DNA of 64,000 bases from Massilia sp. Root351 (GTDB taxonomy: Bacteria; Pseudomonadota; Gammaproteobacteria; Burkholderiales; Burkholderiaceae_D), in the NCBI RefSeq assembly GCF_001425045.1, contig NZ_LMDJ01000035.1, positions 186,001-250,000 of the forward strand. The letters are read 5' to 3'. Positions within the stretch are counted from its first letter, which is position 1. Each line of letters begins with the position of its first letter. Shown here one piece after another: positions 7,514 through 16,517 of the stretch. A program made the translations under genes and the position numbers. The notes under the pieces are model-generated. The model searched no databases. It saw only the letters and a program-made list of their open reading frames with translations, and was not told the DNA's origin.

Positions 7514-9652
7514 TCAGCCACCGTAGAATTTTTTGCCCGACGCCGCCATGCTGCACAGCAGCGCCGGCGGCGCAAAGCGCTCGCCGTGGCGCGCGGCCAG
7601 GCGTTCGCAGCGCGCCAGGAAGGCCGCCGTGCCGTCCTTGTCCACCTCGCTCAGCGGGCCGCCACGGAAAGCCGGGAAACCCCAGCCGAGGATGGCGCCC
7701 ACGTCCGCGTCGCGCGCGGTGGTGAGCACGCCTTCCTCCATGCAGCGCACGGTTTCCACCGCCTGCACCGCGATCAGGCGCTCCACCAGTTCCGCCACGC
7801 CGGGCTGCGCGGCCGCGCGCGGGAAGTGTTCGGCCAGCCCCGGCCACAGGCGCTTCCTGCCGCCCTCTGGATAGTCGTAATAACCCTGCCCCGCTTTCTT
7901 GCCGATGCGCCCCAGCTGCACCATGCGCGCCGCCACCGCGTGGCCGGGACGGCCCCGGTAGGCCTCGCCCAGGTCGCGCCGCGTCTGGCGGTCGATCTTG
8001 TCGATCAGCTCGCTCGACACCTCATCCGTCAGCGCCAGCGGCCCGAGCGGCATGCCCGCCTGCAGGCCGGCGTTCTCGATCAGCGCCGGCGCAATGCCTT
8101 CGGCCAGCATGGCCAGGCCTTCCAGCACATAGGTGGAGAACACGCGGCTGGTGTAGAAGCCGCGCGCATCGTTGACGACGATGGGCGTCATGCCCAGCGC
8201 CTTGACCAGGTCCAGCGAGCGCGCCAGCGTGGCTGCGCTGGTCTGCTTGCCGACGACGACTTCCACCAGCGGCATCCTGTCCACCGGGGAAAAGAAGTGC
8301 AGGCCGATGAAGTTGGACGGGCGCGCGCTCGCCTCGGCCAGGCCGCCGATCGGCAAGGTGGAGGTGTTGGAGGCGAAGATGGCGTCCGGCGCCAGCACCG
8401 CTTCGGCCTGCGCCGTCACGGCTGCTTTCAGCGCGCGGTCCTCGAACACCGCTTCGATGACGATGTCGCTGCCGGCCAGCAGCGCGTAGTCGGTGGTGGC
8501 GGTGATGCGCGCCAGCAGTGCTTCTGCCTGCTGCGGCGTGGCCTGGCCGCGCGCCGCCTGCTTCTCGAGCAGCGCCTGCGAATAGGCCTTGCCCTTGTCG
8601 GCATCGGCTTGCGAGCGGTCGACCAGCACCACCTGCAGGCCCGCCTTGGCGGCCACGTAAGCGATACCGGCGCCCATCATGCCCGCGCCCAGCACGCCGA
8701 CTTTTGCGTACTTCTGCTGCGGCACGCCGGCCGGGCGCGCGGCCAGTTTTTTCGCCTCGCCCATGCTGAAGAACAGGGTGCGTATCATGGCTTTCGCCTC
8801 CGGCGACAGCACGGTCTGCGCAAAGTAGCGCGCCTCGGTCATCAGGCCGGTGTCGATGTCCGTGATCAGCCCTTCGTAGACGCAGGACAGGATGTTCATC
8901 GGCGCCGGGTAATTGCCCCAGGTCTTGGCGTGCACCATGGCATTGGCCGCCATGATGGCCTGCTGCACCGCCGGCGCGGCCACCGCGCCGCCCGGCACCT
9001 TGTAGCCCTTGGCGTCCCACGGCTGCTGCACGCGTTCGGAAGGCGCGGCCAGCATGGCGTCCCGCAGCCAGGCGCGCGCGGCTTCCTGCTCGCCGCCCGG
9101 CGCCACCACGGCGTGCAGGATGCCGGCCTTGAGCGCGTCGGCCGCCTTCAGGCGCTTGCCCTCCAACAGCAGCGGCAGCGCTTTCTGGATGCCGATCAGG
9201 CGCGGCAAGCGCTGCGTGCCGCCGCCGCCGGGCAGCAGGCCAAGCGTCACTTCCGGCAGGCCGAAGCAGGCTTCCGGATTGTCCGCCGCCACGCGGTAGT
9301 GGCCGGCCAGCGCCACTTCCAGGCCGCCGCCCAGGGCGGAACCCGGCAACGCCATGGCCACCGGCTTGCCGCAGGTTTCCAGCTTGCGCAGCGCGCGGTG
9401 CAGCCGCATCACGCGCTCGAACAGCACGCCCGCGTCGCTGGTGTCCAATAGCCATTCCAGGTCGCCGCCGGCGATGAAGTCCGGCTTGGCGGAGGTCATC
9501 AGGACCGCCTTCACGGCGCCGTCTTCGGCCGCCTCGTCGACCAGGTCGCACAGCATCTGGCAGCTTTCCGCGTTCAGCACATTCTGGCTGCGGTCCGCCA
9601 TGTCCCAGCTCAGCGTGGCGATGCCGTCAGCGTCGATATTCACATTGATCAT
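7514..9652 (-). CDS. Bifunctional enoyl-CoA hydratase / 3-hydroxyacyl-CoA dehydrogenase (FadJ/FadB type)
   Basis: This 712-residue multifunctional beta-oxidation alpha subunit hydrates trans-2-enoyl-CoA and oxidises the resulting L-3-hydroxyacyl-CoA with NAD+. The N-terminal crotonase domain has the oxyanion-hole stretch FIAGGDLEW and the two catalytic Glu residues E112 (GGGLEVAL) and E134 (GLPEVTLGLLPGGGG). The NAD-binding loop GAGMMGAG starts at residue 322. The dehydrogenase catalytic His is H452 in GLHFFSPVDRMP. It is the last gene of the operon acyl-CoA dehydrogenase, thiolase, FadJ, with a 9-bp gap to the thiolase. The ATG at 9652 follows a short A/G-rich stretch. Choosing between FadB and FadJ would need a phylogeny. 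Confidence 0.95.
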   Translation of the reverse strand: MINVNIDADGIATLSWDMADRSQNVLNAESCQMLCDLVDEAAEDGAVKAVLMTSAKPDFIAGGDLEWLLDTSDAGVLFERVMRLHRALRKLETCGKPVAMALPGSALGGGLEVALAGHYRVAADNPEACFGLPEVTLGLLPGGGGTQRLPRLIGIQKALPLLLEGKRLKAADALKAGILHAVVAPGGEQEAARAWLRDAMLAAPSERVQQPWDAKGYKVPGGAVAAPAVQQAIMAANAMVHAKTWGNYPAPMNILSCVYEGLITDIDTGLMTEARYFAQTVLSPEAKAMIRTLFFSMGEAKKLAARPAGVPQQKYAKVGVLGAGMMGAGIAYVAAKAGLQVVLVDRSQADADKGKAYSQALLEKQAARGQATPQQAEALLARITATTDYALLAGSDIVIEAVFEDRALKAAVTAQAEAVLAPDAIFASNTSTLPIGGLAEASARPSNFIGLHFFSPVDRMPLVEVVVGKQTSAATLARSLDLVKALGMTPIVVNDARGFYTSRVFSTYVLEGLAMLAEGIAPALIENAGLQAGMPLGPLALTDEVSSELIDKIDRQTRRDLGEAYRGRPGHAVAARMVQLGRIGKKAGQGYYDYPEGGRKRLWPGLAEHFPRAAAQPGVAELVERLIAVQAVETVRCMEEGVLTTARDADVGAILGWGFPAFRGGPLSEVDKDGTAAFLARCERLAARHGERFAPPALLCSMAASGKKFYGG

Positions 9653-9661
9653 GGCTGCTCC

Positions 9662-10867
9662 TCACATGCGTTCGATGATGGTGGCCGTGCCCATGCCGGC
9701 GCCCACGCACAGCGTGGCCAGGCCGGTGGACACGCCGCGGCGTTCCATTTCATCCAGCAGCGTGCCCAGGATCATGGCGCCGGTGGCGCCCAGCGGATGG
9801 CCCATGGCGATGGCGCCGCCATTCACGTTGATCCTGTCGTGCGGCACCGACAGCACTTCCATGAAGCGCAGCACCACCGAGGCGAAGGCTTCGTTCAGTT
9901 CCCACAAATCGATGTCGGCGGGCGCCATGCCGGCGCGCTTGAGCGCCTTCTCCGCCGCGTAGCTCGGGCCGGTGAGCATGATGGACGGCTCGCAGCCTAT
10001 GGAGGCGAAGGAACGGATGCGCGCGCGCGGGTTCAGCCCGGCGCGTTCGCCCGCCGCGCGGTTGCCGATCAATACGGCGGCCGCGCCATCCACAATGCCG
10101 GAGCTGTTGCCGGCGTGGTGGATGTGCTGCATCTGCTCGATTTCCGGGTAGCGTATGCGGATCACGGCGTCGAACCCGAACTGCTCGCCCATGTCGGCAA
10201 AGGCCGGCTTCAGCGCGGCCAGCGAGGCGGCCGTGGTTCCCGGCTTGATGAATTCATCGCGCGCCAGGATGGTCAGGCCGTTGCGGTCAACCACCGGCAC
10301 CACGCTGCCATCGAACCAGCCCTGCTGCTGCGCGTGGTGCGCGCGGCGCTGGCTTTCGGCGGCGTAGGCGTCCGCGTCGGCGCGGCTGTAGCCGTGCAGG
10401 GCGGCGATGGCGTCGGCCGATATCCCCTGCGGCACGAAGTGGGTCTTGAACGCCACTTGCGGGTCCACCGGCCAGGCCCAGCCGCTGGCGCCCATGGGCA
10501 CGCGCGACATGGCTTCCACGCCGCCGCCGATGGCCATGTCGGACTGGCCGGCCATCACCTGCGCCGCCGCCATGTTGACCGCTTCCAGGCCGGAGGCGCA
10601 GAAGCGGTTGATCTGCACGCCCGCCACCGACTCCGCGTAGTCCGCCGCCAGCACCGCAATGCGGCCGATGCAGGCGCCCTGCTCGCCCACCGGCTCCACG
10701 CAGCCCAGCACCACATCGTCCACCAGCGCGGTGTCGAGCGCGTTGCGCGACGCGATGGCGCGCAGCGCCGTTTCGGCCAGCCGGATCGGCGTAACGCCGT
10801 GCAGCGAACCGTCCTTTTTTCCCTTGCCGCGCGGGGTGCGCACAGCGTCGTAGATGTATGCTTCCAT
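9662..10867 (-). CDS. Acetyl-CoA C-acyltransferase (3-ketoacyl-CoA thiolase)
   Basis: This 401-residue thiolase performs the last beta-oxidation step, cleaving 3-ketoacyl-CoA with CoA to acetyl-CoA and a shortened acyl-CoA. The acyl-carrying nucleophile is C90 in INRFCASGLEAV. The His of GGAIAMGHPLGATGA and the second Cys of LATLCVGAGMG complete the active site. The position between an acyl-CoA dehydrogenase and a FadJ-like gene argues for a degradative thiolase. A separate biosynthetic PhaA thiolase lies at 55208-56386. Spacing of 9 and 13 bp to the neighbours indicates one transcript. Confidence 0.95.
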   Translation of the reverse strand: MEAYIYDAVRTPRGKGKKDGSLHGVTPIRLAETALRAIASRNALDTALVDDVVLGCVEPVGEQGACIGRIAVLAADYAESVAGVQINRFCASGLEAVNMAAAQVMAGQSDMAIGGGVEAMSRVPMGASGWAWPVDPQVAFKTHFVPQGISADAIAALHGYSRADADAYAAESQRRAHHAQQQGWFDGSVVPVVDRNGLTILARDEFIKPGTTAASLAALKPAFADMGEQFGFDAVIRIRYPEIEQMQHIHHAGNSSGIVDGAAAVLIGNRAAGERAGLNPRARIRSFASIGCEPSIMLTGPSYAAEKALKRAGMAPADIDLWELNEAFASVVLRFMEVLSVPHDRINVNGGAIAMGHPLGATGAMILGTLLDEMERRGVSTGLATLCVGAGMGTATIIERM

Positions 10868-10880
10868 GACTGACTCCAGA

Positions 10881-12017
10881 TTAAAGGCTGCGGCTAATGA
10901 GTTCTTTCATGATCTCGCTGGTGCCGCCGTACACACGCTGCACGCGGGCGTCGGCCCAGGCGCGCGTGATCGGGTATTCCCACATGTAGCCATAGCCGCC
11001 GTGCAGCTGTACGCAGCGGTCCAGCACCTTGAACTGCATCTCAGTGGCGGCCAGCTTGGCCATCGAGGCGGTGGCCGCGTCCAGCTTTTTCTCCAGCAGC
11101 AGCCCGATGCAGCGGTCCACGAATACCCGCATGCAGGTGATTTCGGTCTTGATCTCGGCCAGCGTGTGCGCCACGGTCTGGAACTCGGCCAGCGCGCGCT
11201 TGAAAGCCTTGCGTTCGCGCGTGTATTGCAACGTCCAGTCCAGGCCCGCTTCGGCCGAGGTTACCGCCATGATGGCGATCTGCAGGCGTTCCCACGGCAG
11301 TTCCTGCATCAGGTAGGCGAAGCCGCGCCCCTCCTCGCCCAGCAAGTTGGCGGCCGGCACGCGCACGTTGTCGAAGAACAGCTCGGACGTGTCCTGCGCT
11401 TTCATGCCAGCCTTCTTCAGGCGCTTGCCTTTCGAGAAGCCGGCCATCGCGGTGTCGACCACGAACAGGCTGATGCCCTTGGCGCCCGCCGCCGGGTCGG
11501 TCTTGGCGACCACGATCACCAGGTCCGCGTGCCAGCCATTGGTGATGAAGGTCTTGGATCCGTTCAGCAGGTAATGATCGCCAGCGCGGATGGCGGTGGT
11601 CTGCACGCCCTGCAGATCCGAACCGGTGCCCGGCTCGGTCATGGCGATGGCGCCCACCATCTCGCCGCTGGCCAGCTTGGGCAGGTAATGCGACTTCAGG
11701 TGCTCGCTGCCGTAGTGCAGGATGTAGGGCGCCACGATTTCCGAGTGCAGACCGAAACCGAGGCCGGTGGCGTTGATGCGCGCCTGTTCCTCGATCAGCA
11801 CCACGCTGTAGAGCTGGTCCGCGCCCGCGCCGCCGTACTGCTCCGGCATGCTGGCGCACAGGAAGCCGGCGGCGCCCGCCTTTTGCCACACTTCGCGGTC
11901 CACATAGCCCTGCTCTTCCCAGCGTTCGTGGTGCGGCAGCACCTCGGTTTCCATGAAGCGGCGCGCCGATTCGCGCAGCATGTCGTGTTCTTCGGTAAAC
12001 AAAGTGCGGGGGATCAT
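10881..12017 (-). CDS. Acyl-CoA dehydrogenase, long-chain-like
   Basis: This 378-residue FAD enzyme introduces the alpha-beta double bond into acyl-CoA and passes electrons to ETF. The FAD and substrate signatures are AIAMTEPGTGSDLQG, NGSKTFITNGWHAD and the C-terminal QLHGGYGYMWEYPI. The last helix reads YGGTSEIMKELI, as in mammalian long-chain acyl-CoA dehydrogenase, with Gly at the place where medium- and short-chain enzymes have the catalytic Glu of YEG. The base is therefore expected elsewhere, on an internal helix, and I cannot assign it by reading. It is the first gene of the fad operon, preceded by two palindromes shared with the divergent TetR gene. Confidence 0.93.
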   Translation of the reverse strand: MIPRTLFTEEHDMLRESARRFMETEVLPHHERWEEQGYVDREVWQKAGAAGFLCASMPEQYGGAGADQLYSVVLIEEQARINATGLGFGLHSEIVAPYILHYGSEHLKSHYLPKLASGEMVGAIAMTEPGTGSDLQGVQTTAIRAGDHYLLNGSKTFITNGWHADLVIVVAKTDPAAGAKGISLFVVDTAMAGFSKGKRLKKAGMKAQDTSELFFDNVRVPAANLLGEEGRGFAYLMQELPWERLQIAIMAVTSAEAGLDWTLQYTRERKAFKRALAEFQTVAHTLAEIKTEITCMRVFVDRCIGLLLEKKLDAATASMAKLAATEMQFKVLDRCVQLHGGYGYMWEYPITRAWADARVQRVYGGTSEIMKELISRSL

Positions 12018-12036
12018 ACTGGTCTCCTTGTATTTT

Positions 12037-12052
12037 TAGGTCATCCGACCTA
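12037..12052. promoter_or_regulatory. Putative TetR operator 1 (fad operon / tetR)
   Basis: TAGGTC-ATCC-GACCTA is a perfect inverted repeat with 6-bp arms and a 4-bp spacer. It lies 20 bp upstream of the acyl-CoA dehydrogenase start and 48 bp upstream of the divergent tetR start. The location suggests control of both genes by the TetR protein. Confidence 0.6.
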
Positions 12053-12060
12053 TTATTTGC

Positions 12061-12074
12061 AGGTATGTTGACCT
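12061..12074. promoter_or_regulatory. Putative TetR operator 2 (fad operon / tetR)
   Basis: AGGTATGTTGACCT carries the same AGGT...ACCT outer arms as the site at 12037-12052. The two centres are 23 bp apart, about two helical turns. The pair would allow two dimers to bind on nearly the same face of the DNA. Confidence 0.45.
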
Positions 12075-12099
12075 ATTTCCCGGAAAAGCGCAATCCGCC

Positions 12100-12723
12100 A
12101 TGACCATGCCACGCAAGGAATCGCACACCACCACCAAGGGCCACGAGCGGGCCGGCGCCATCCTGTGCGTGGCGCGCGAGCTACTTGGCACCGAGGGCTA
12201 CGGCGCGCTGTCGATGCGCAGCGTGGCGCAGCGGGTAGGCGTCAGCCTGTCCACCGTGCAGCATTACTATCCCAGCCGGGAGGTACTGCTGGAGGCACTG
12301 CTGAACCAGGCCTTCGACGGCTACCAGGCCGGCATCGACCAGCGCCTGGCGCAGCGCACCGGCAGCGACAGCGACAGCGGCAAGGCCGTGTTCCAGTCCA
12401 TCATCGACTACTTCCTGGACGACTTGCGCGACCAGATTTCCAGCGGCCTGTTTTTCGAGATCGCCGCGCTGGCCAACCGCCATCCCTACGCCTCGAAAAT
12501 GTTCGACACCATGCTGACGCGCGCGCGCCGCACCTTGCGCAACCTGATGCGCGACATCGCACCGGAACTGGCGCCTGGCCAGTGCGAAATCCGCGGTGCG
12601 CTGATCGTGTCGCAGATGATAGGCCTGATGATTTTCCTGTCGGACACCCGCCCCAAGCACGGAGAACTGGCCGCGCTGCAACAGGAAGCCACTGCCGCCA
12701 TCATGCGCACCGCTTTCAGCTAA
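12100..12723 (+). CDS. TetR/AcrR family regulator of the beta-oxidation operon
   Basis: This is a 207-residue one-component repressor. The N-terminal HTH is seen as GYGALSMRSVAQRVGVSLSTVQHYYPSREVLLEAL split over residues 35-70, with the recognition helix SLSTVQHYY. The C-terminal ligand-binding domain is not diagnostic. Divergent placement next to the acyl-CoA dehydrogenase operon, with two palindromes between, suggests an acyl-CoA-responsive repressor in the manner of PsrA or FadR-type TetR proteins. That is inference. The start is ATG 12100 or 12106 (MPRKES). No other gene follows in the same direction before guaD. Confidence 0.9.
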   Translation: MTMPRKESHTTTKGHERAGAILCVARELLGTEGYGALSMRSVAQRVGVSLSTVQHYYPSREVLLEALLNQAFDGYQAGIDQRLAQRTGSDSDSGKAVFQSIIDYFLDDLRDQISSGLFFEIAALANRHPYASKMFDTMLTRARRTLRNLMRDIAPELAPGQCEIRGALIVSQMIGLMIFLSDTRPKHGELAALQQEATAAIMRTAFS

Positions 12724-12801
12724 GCTGGCAAGCGCATCGGACAAATAGACACATAGCCCGTTTCATATAGTACCTACGCGGCCCTCCTTTTAGATTCTGT
12801 A

Positions 12802-12821
12802 TCGGCATATACCTCTGCCGA
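12802..12821. promoter_or_regulatory. Inverted repeat upstream of guanine deaminase
   Basis: TCGGCA-N8-TGCCGA lies 25 bp before the guanine deaminase start. It could be an operator or a weak mRNA hairpin. No T tract follows, so it is not a terminator. No regulator can be named. Confidence 0.35.
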
Positions 12822-12845
12822 AATAATTTCTATACGGAGACTTTT

Positions 12846-14285
12846 ATGAAACTAGTAGCAGCAGTGTGCACCGCCGCGCTCGCGGCGGCCTTCCCGGCAA
12901 TCGCCCAGAACCAGGATCAGAACCAGTACCAAAGCACCGCCTACCGCGGCTCGGTGCTGCACTTCGTGGCCGACCCGGCCACCAGCGAGCATCCCTACGA
13001 ATACTACGAAGACGGCGTGCTGCTGGTGGGCGCGGACGGCAAGGTGAAAGCCGTCGGCCCTGCCGCGCAAGTGCTGGGCAACTACCAGCAGGTAAACGTG
13101 GTCGACTACTCCGGCAAGCTGATCATGCCCGGCTTCATCGACAGCCACGTGCACTATCCGCAGACGGAGATGATAGGCTCCTTCGGCCAGCAACTGCTGC
13201 AATGGCTGGAGACCTATACCTTCCCCACCGAGCGGCAGTTCGCCGACAAGACCTACGCCAAGGGCGTGGCCAAGGTGTTCCTGAACGAGCTGGCGCGCAA
13301 CGGCACCACCACCGCGCTGGTGTTCGGCACCGTGCACCCGCAGTCGGTGGACGCGCTGTTCGAGGAAGCGCAGACGCGCAATATGCGCATCATCGCCGGC
13401 AAGGTGATGATGGACCGCAACGCGCCGAGCTGGCTGCTCGACACCCCCGCCACCTCCTACGCCGACAGCAAGGCACTGATCCAGCGCTGGCACAACAAGG
13501 GCCGCGCGCTGTACGCGGTCACGCCGCGCTTCGCGCCCACCTCCACCTCGGCGCAGCTGACCGAGGCCGGCCGCCTGCTGCAGGAGTACCCGGACGTCTA
13601 CATGCACACCCACCTGTCCGAGAACAAGGGCGAAGTGGCGTGGGTGCAGGAGCTGTTCCCCGAGTCCACCGGCTACCTGGACGTGTACAACCGGCACGGC
13701 CTGTCGCGCAAGCGCTCGGTGTTTGCCCACGGCGTGCACCTGCGCGACGATGAATTTGCCTCGCTGGCGCAGACCCAGTCCGCCGTGGCCTTCTGCCCCA
13801 CCTCCAACTTCTTCCTGGGCAGCGGCCTGTTCGACCTGCAGAAGGCGGAAGCCTACGGCGTGCATGTGGGCCTGGGCACCGACGTGGGGGGCGGCACCAG
13901 CTTCTCGGCGCTGCAGACCATGAACGAGGCTTACAAGGCAATCCAGCTGCACAAGGCCTTTAGCGACACGCCGGACCAGCAGCGCCCGCTCACCGCGCTG
14001 AAGGCCTACTACCTGGCCACGCTGGGCGCCGCGCGGGCGCTCGACCTGGACAGCAAGATCGGCAGCTTCAAGGCCGGCAACGAGGCCGACTTCATCGTGC
14101 TCAACCCGAACGCCACCGACCTGCTGCGCTTCCGCATGCAGCGCGCCGCCAGCATCGAGGACAAGCTGTTCGTGCTGCAAACGCTGGGCGACGACCGCGC
14201 CGTGGAAAAGACCTATCTGATGGGCAAGCGCGTCTACGTCACCACCGGGAACGCCGGCTACGACTACGGCTCCGGCTACAACTAA
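12846..14285 (+). CDS. guaD: Guanine deaminase with N-terminal signal peptide
   Basis: This 479-residue amidohydrolase should convert guanine to xanthine and ammonia. The metal and active-site residues of the family are all visible: H101-x-H103 (GFIDSHVHYPQ), R228 (RFAPTS), H254-x-H256 and E259 (HTHLSENK), H295 (FAHGVH) and D346 (GLGTDVGGGTS). The odd point is the first 20 residues, a Lys followed by a hydrophobic Ala-rich stretch ending AIA before Q21. This reads as a Sec signal peptide with an AxA cleavage site, whereas guanine deaminases normally act in the cytoplasm. It ends over the stop of the opposing gene, sharing four bases. A periplasmic purine-scavenging role is inference. Confidence 0.88.
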   Translation: MKLVAAVCTAALAAAFPAIAQNQDQNQYQSTAYRGSVLHFVADPATSEHPYEYYEDGVLLVGADGKVKAVGPAAQVLGNYQQVNVVDYSGKLIMPGFIDSHVHYPQTEMIGSFGQQLLQWLETYTFPTERQFADKTYAKGVAKVFLNELARNGTTTALVFGTVHPQSVDALFEEAQTRNMRIIAGKVMMDRNAPSWLLDTPATSYADSKALIQRWHNKGRALYAVTPRFAPTSTSAQLTEAGRLLQEYPDVYMHTHLSENKGEVAWVQELFPESTGYLDVYNRHGLSRKRSVFAHGVHLRDDEFASLAQTQSAVAFCPTSNFFLGSGLFDLQKAEAYGVHVGLGTDVGGGTSFSALQTMNEAYKAIQLHKAFSDTPDQQRPLTALKAYYLATLGAARALDLDSKIGSFKAGNEADFIVLNPNATDLLRFRMQRAASIEDKLFVLQTLGDDRAVEKTYLMGKRVYVTTGNAGYDYGSGYN

Positions 14286-15118
14286 GCGTTGAGGTTAACC
14301 GCCTTGCACCAGTAAATCTGGCGCGCATCGACCCTTAGGTGCAAGTCCAGTTCGCCGTCCGCAATCAGCCAACCCTGGTTGCGGATCGCATCCGGATCGG
14401 CCACCAGATAGATCGCCCAGACATTGACCTGGCCCATGCTCTTCATGACGCTGCGCCGGTATACCTGCAGGTTGAACGGATACTTGACGATGCCCTTGGC
14501 CAGCAGGCGCATGGCCACCACGTCATCGCGGTCATTGCGCGCCACATAGCCGATGGGCTGCATCATGGCCGGCACGTTGCCTGCCCGCGCATGCGCCGGC
14601 AACGCCGCGACCACGTCCAGCGCCGGCGGCACGGAAGTCCAGCGCACGGCGGGCCAGCTGCGGAACACGGCCTGCACCGGCGCCGATACCATCAACTCCT
14701 TCAAGCGGGCCTGGTGCTCCTGGCCGTAGCAGAACAAGTACACCTTGTAGCCCGCCGCCCTGGCGCCGATGTCGCCCACGATGTCGGTATTGCGCGCATC
14801 GCTGCCCGAGCTAAACCGGGTGGTTTCCAGCGGCTTCTCCTGCACCACATTGTCCGGAACGGCCAGTCCCGGCAGGGGCATGCCGCGCTCCAGCACCACC
14901 ATCAAGCCCTCCTCGCCCAGCAACTGGGCCATCACAAGCCTGCGGCGCTCGATGTCATACGGCGTATTGTGCTGCTCGCCGAGGAAGAACACCGCCGCGC
15001 CGGTCGCACCGGGCAACCGGCTCGCGCGGATGGCGTCGCGCACGCTGGCGACAATGGCTGCCACGTCCAGATCGACTACCCATTGGATGTCGTACGTTGA
15101 CTCGATCAATACCGCCAC
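14282..15118 (-). CDS. Uncharacterised protein with a ChaN/TIKI-like GExH motif
   Basis: I do not recognise this 278-residue protein with certainty. Residues 43-51 read VFFLGEQHN and are followed about 30 residues later by VVLERGM. A G-E-x-H plus a downstream E-R-G is the pattern of the ChaN-like/TraB/TIKI and erythromycin-esterase superfamily, which includes haem-binding proteins and metalloproteases. No signal peptide is seen. The GTG at 15118 is chosen because AGGAGG lies four bases upstream; a TTG at 15133 is upstream of that Shine-Dalgarno. It sits tail to tail with guanine deaminase and just downstream of the MFS gene. Function is unknown. Confidence 0.6.
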   Translation of the reverse strand: MAVLIESTYDIQWVVDLDVAAIVASVRDAIRASRLPGATGAAVFFLGEQHNTPYDIERRRLVMAQLLGEEGLMVVLERGMPLPGLAVPDNVVQEKPLETTRFSSGSDARNTDIVGDIGARAAGYKVYLFCYGQEHQARLKELMVSAPVQAVFRSWPAVRWTSVPPALDVVAALPAHARAGNVPAMMQPIGYVARNDRDDVVAMRLLAKGIVKYPFNLQVYRRSVMKSMGQVNVWAIYLVADPDAIRNQGWLIADGELDLHLRVDARQIYWCKAVNLNA

Positions 15119-15146
15119 GTTGCCTCCTATCAATGAATGCTTACGC

Positions 15147-16517
15147 TCAAGATGTTGACTTTAGCACAATGCATCCGCCGCATTCACGGCAGCGCAGCAA
15201 GCGCAGCAAACAGAGAATGGCCAGCAGCGCAAAGGACGCGCCGCTGAGCAGGGTGAGGCGGTAGTCGTGCCCCGAAAAATCGAGAATGGGGCCTTGCGCG
15301 CTGCTGACCAGGATGTTGCCAAACACCACCATCAAGTCCTTGGTCGAGTTGTACTGCACGAAGCGCGCGCGCGGGAACAGCGCCATCGGCATCGAGGCGG
15401 CCGCCGTGAAGTAAGCGCCGGAAATGATGATGTGCGCCATGTAGAACAGGCGGAAGCTGCCTTCATCGCGCACCGTCAGATAGCCCACGGCAGCCGCAGC
15501 GCAGTACAGCACCATGAAGATGGCCGACACGCGCACCGCGCCGTAGCGGTCGGCCAGCCAGCCCACGCCGAAGGCGGAGGCGATGGAGAACATGTAGCCG
15601 TAGGCCGTCATGCTGCCCAGCGCGGCCTTGGAAATGCCCATCGATTGCGCGTAGTACTGGCAGAAGGTGTTGAAGGGGCTGAAGGTCACGCAGGCGAACA
15701 CGAAGGCCGCCACGATCCACAAATAGGGCCGGTAGCCGAAGCACTCGAGGATGTGGGCGCGCGGCACCAGCAGCGTGCAGCGCCCGCGCGGCGCGGCATG
15801 CATCTCGCCCGGCGGGCAGGCTTCCCTGACCGTGGCGCACATGACCAGGATGGCCAGCGCGAACACCACGCCGATGGCGGCCAGGATCTCGGCCAGGTAG
15901 TGGTCGGTGAGCGCGAACACCCAGGTGTGGAAGGCAATGCCCAAGCTGAGCCCGACGATGCGGAAGCCGGCGAAAAAACGCCCTAGCAGGCCGGCCGGCA
16001 CCACGTCGTTGACCAGGCCGGTAAACAGCGAGGCGGCGCTGATGGCGGCGCACTCGAACACGGTCCAGAACAGGCAGAACCAGCCCAGGTTGCAGATGCG
16101 CGCACCGGGCGAAGCGGCGCCCAGCATGGCATGGGTCCACGCGCCCAGCACCGGCGAGACGGCCAGTCCCAGCATGGCGGCGCAGCCGATCGGCGCGATC
16201 ACCAGCAGGAAAGGACGGCGCCGGCCCCAGGCGCTGCGGAAGCGGTCCGAATGGTAGCCGATGAAGGGCACCAGCAGCACGCTCAGCACCGCCGGCACGG
16301 TGGCCAGCAGCAGCGAGGTGGTGGTGTCGGAGGCGGCGTTGCGGCGCAGCAGTTCCAGTCCGCTGGGCAGGGCCACGCGTTCGCGCATGGCAATGCCCAG
16401 GTCGCCCAGCATCAGCCAGCAGCCGACCGCGAACAGGCCGGCTGCCGTCAGCGGCAGCGCAGCGCTGCGGCCGCGTGGGGGCGGTGCGGCGGTCAGCGCT
16501 GCGCCGTCGGCGGACAT
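15147..16517 (-). CDS. MFS transporter of the polysaccharide locus
   Basis: This 456-residue major facilitator has about 12 hydrophobic segments. The loop after helix 2 reads GYHSDRFRSAWGRRRPF, the GxxSDRxGRR signature of the superfamily in the form usual for sucrose/GPH-like sugar porters. It overlaps the upstream lacI gene by one base (TGATG), so the two are translationally coupled. By context it carries a mono- or disaccharide produced in the periplasm by the glycoside hydrolases encoded divergently, for example galactose, rhamnose or an unsaturated uronate. The exact substrate is not readable. Confidence 0.85.
   Translation of the reverse strand: MSADGAALTAAPPPRGRSAALPLTAAGLFAVGCWLMLGDLGIAMRERVALPSGLELLRRNAASDTTTSLLLATVPAVLSVLLVPFIGYHSDRFRSAWGRRRPFLLVIAPIGCAAMLGLAVSPVLGAWTHAMLGAASPGARICNLGWFCLFWTVFECAAISAASLFTGLVNDVVPAGLLGRFFAGFRIVGLSLGIAFHTWVFALTDHYLAEILAAIGVVFALAILVMCATVREACPPGEMHAAPRGRCTLLVPRAHILECFGYRPYLWIVAAFVFACVTFSPFNTFCQYYAQSMGISKAALGSMTAYGYMFSIASAFGVGWLADRYGAVRVSAIFMVLYCAAAAVGYLTVRDEGSFRLFYMAHIIISGAYFTAAASMPMALFPRARFVQYNSTKDLMVVFGNILVSSAQGPILDFSGHDYRLTLLSGASFALLAILCLLRLLRCRECGGCIVLKSTS

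Noticed and set aside
7455..7847. An N-terminal extension of the membrane protein into the FadJ-like gene.
   Set aside because: The extension overlaps coding sequence of FadJ, crosses a terminator and has Arg/Gly-rich nonsense composition. The membrane helix starts after 7454.
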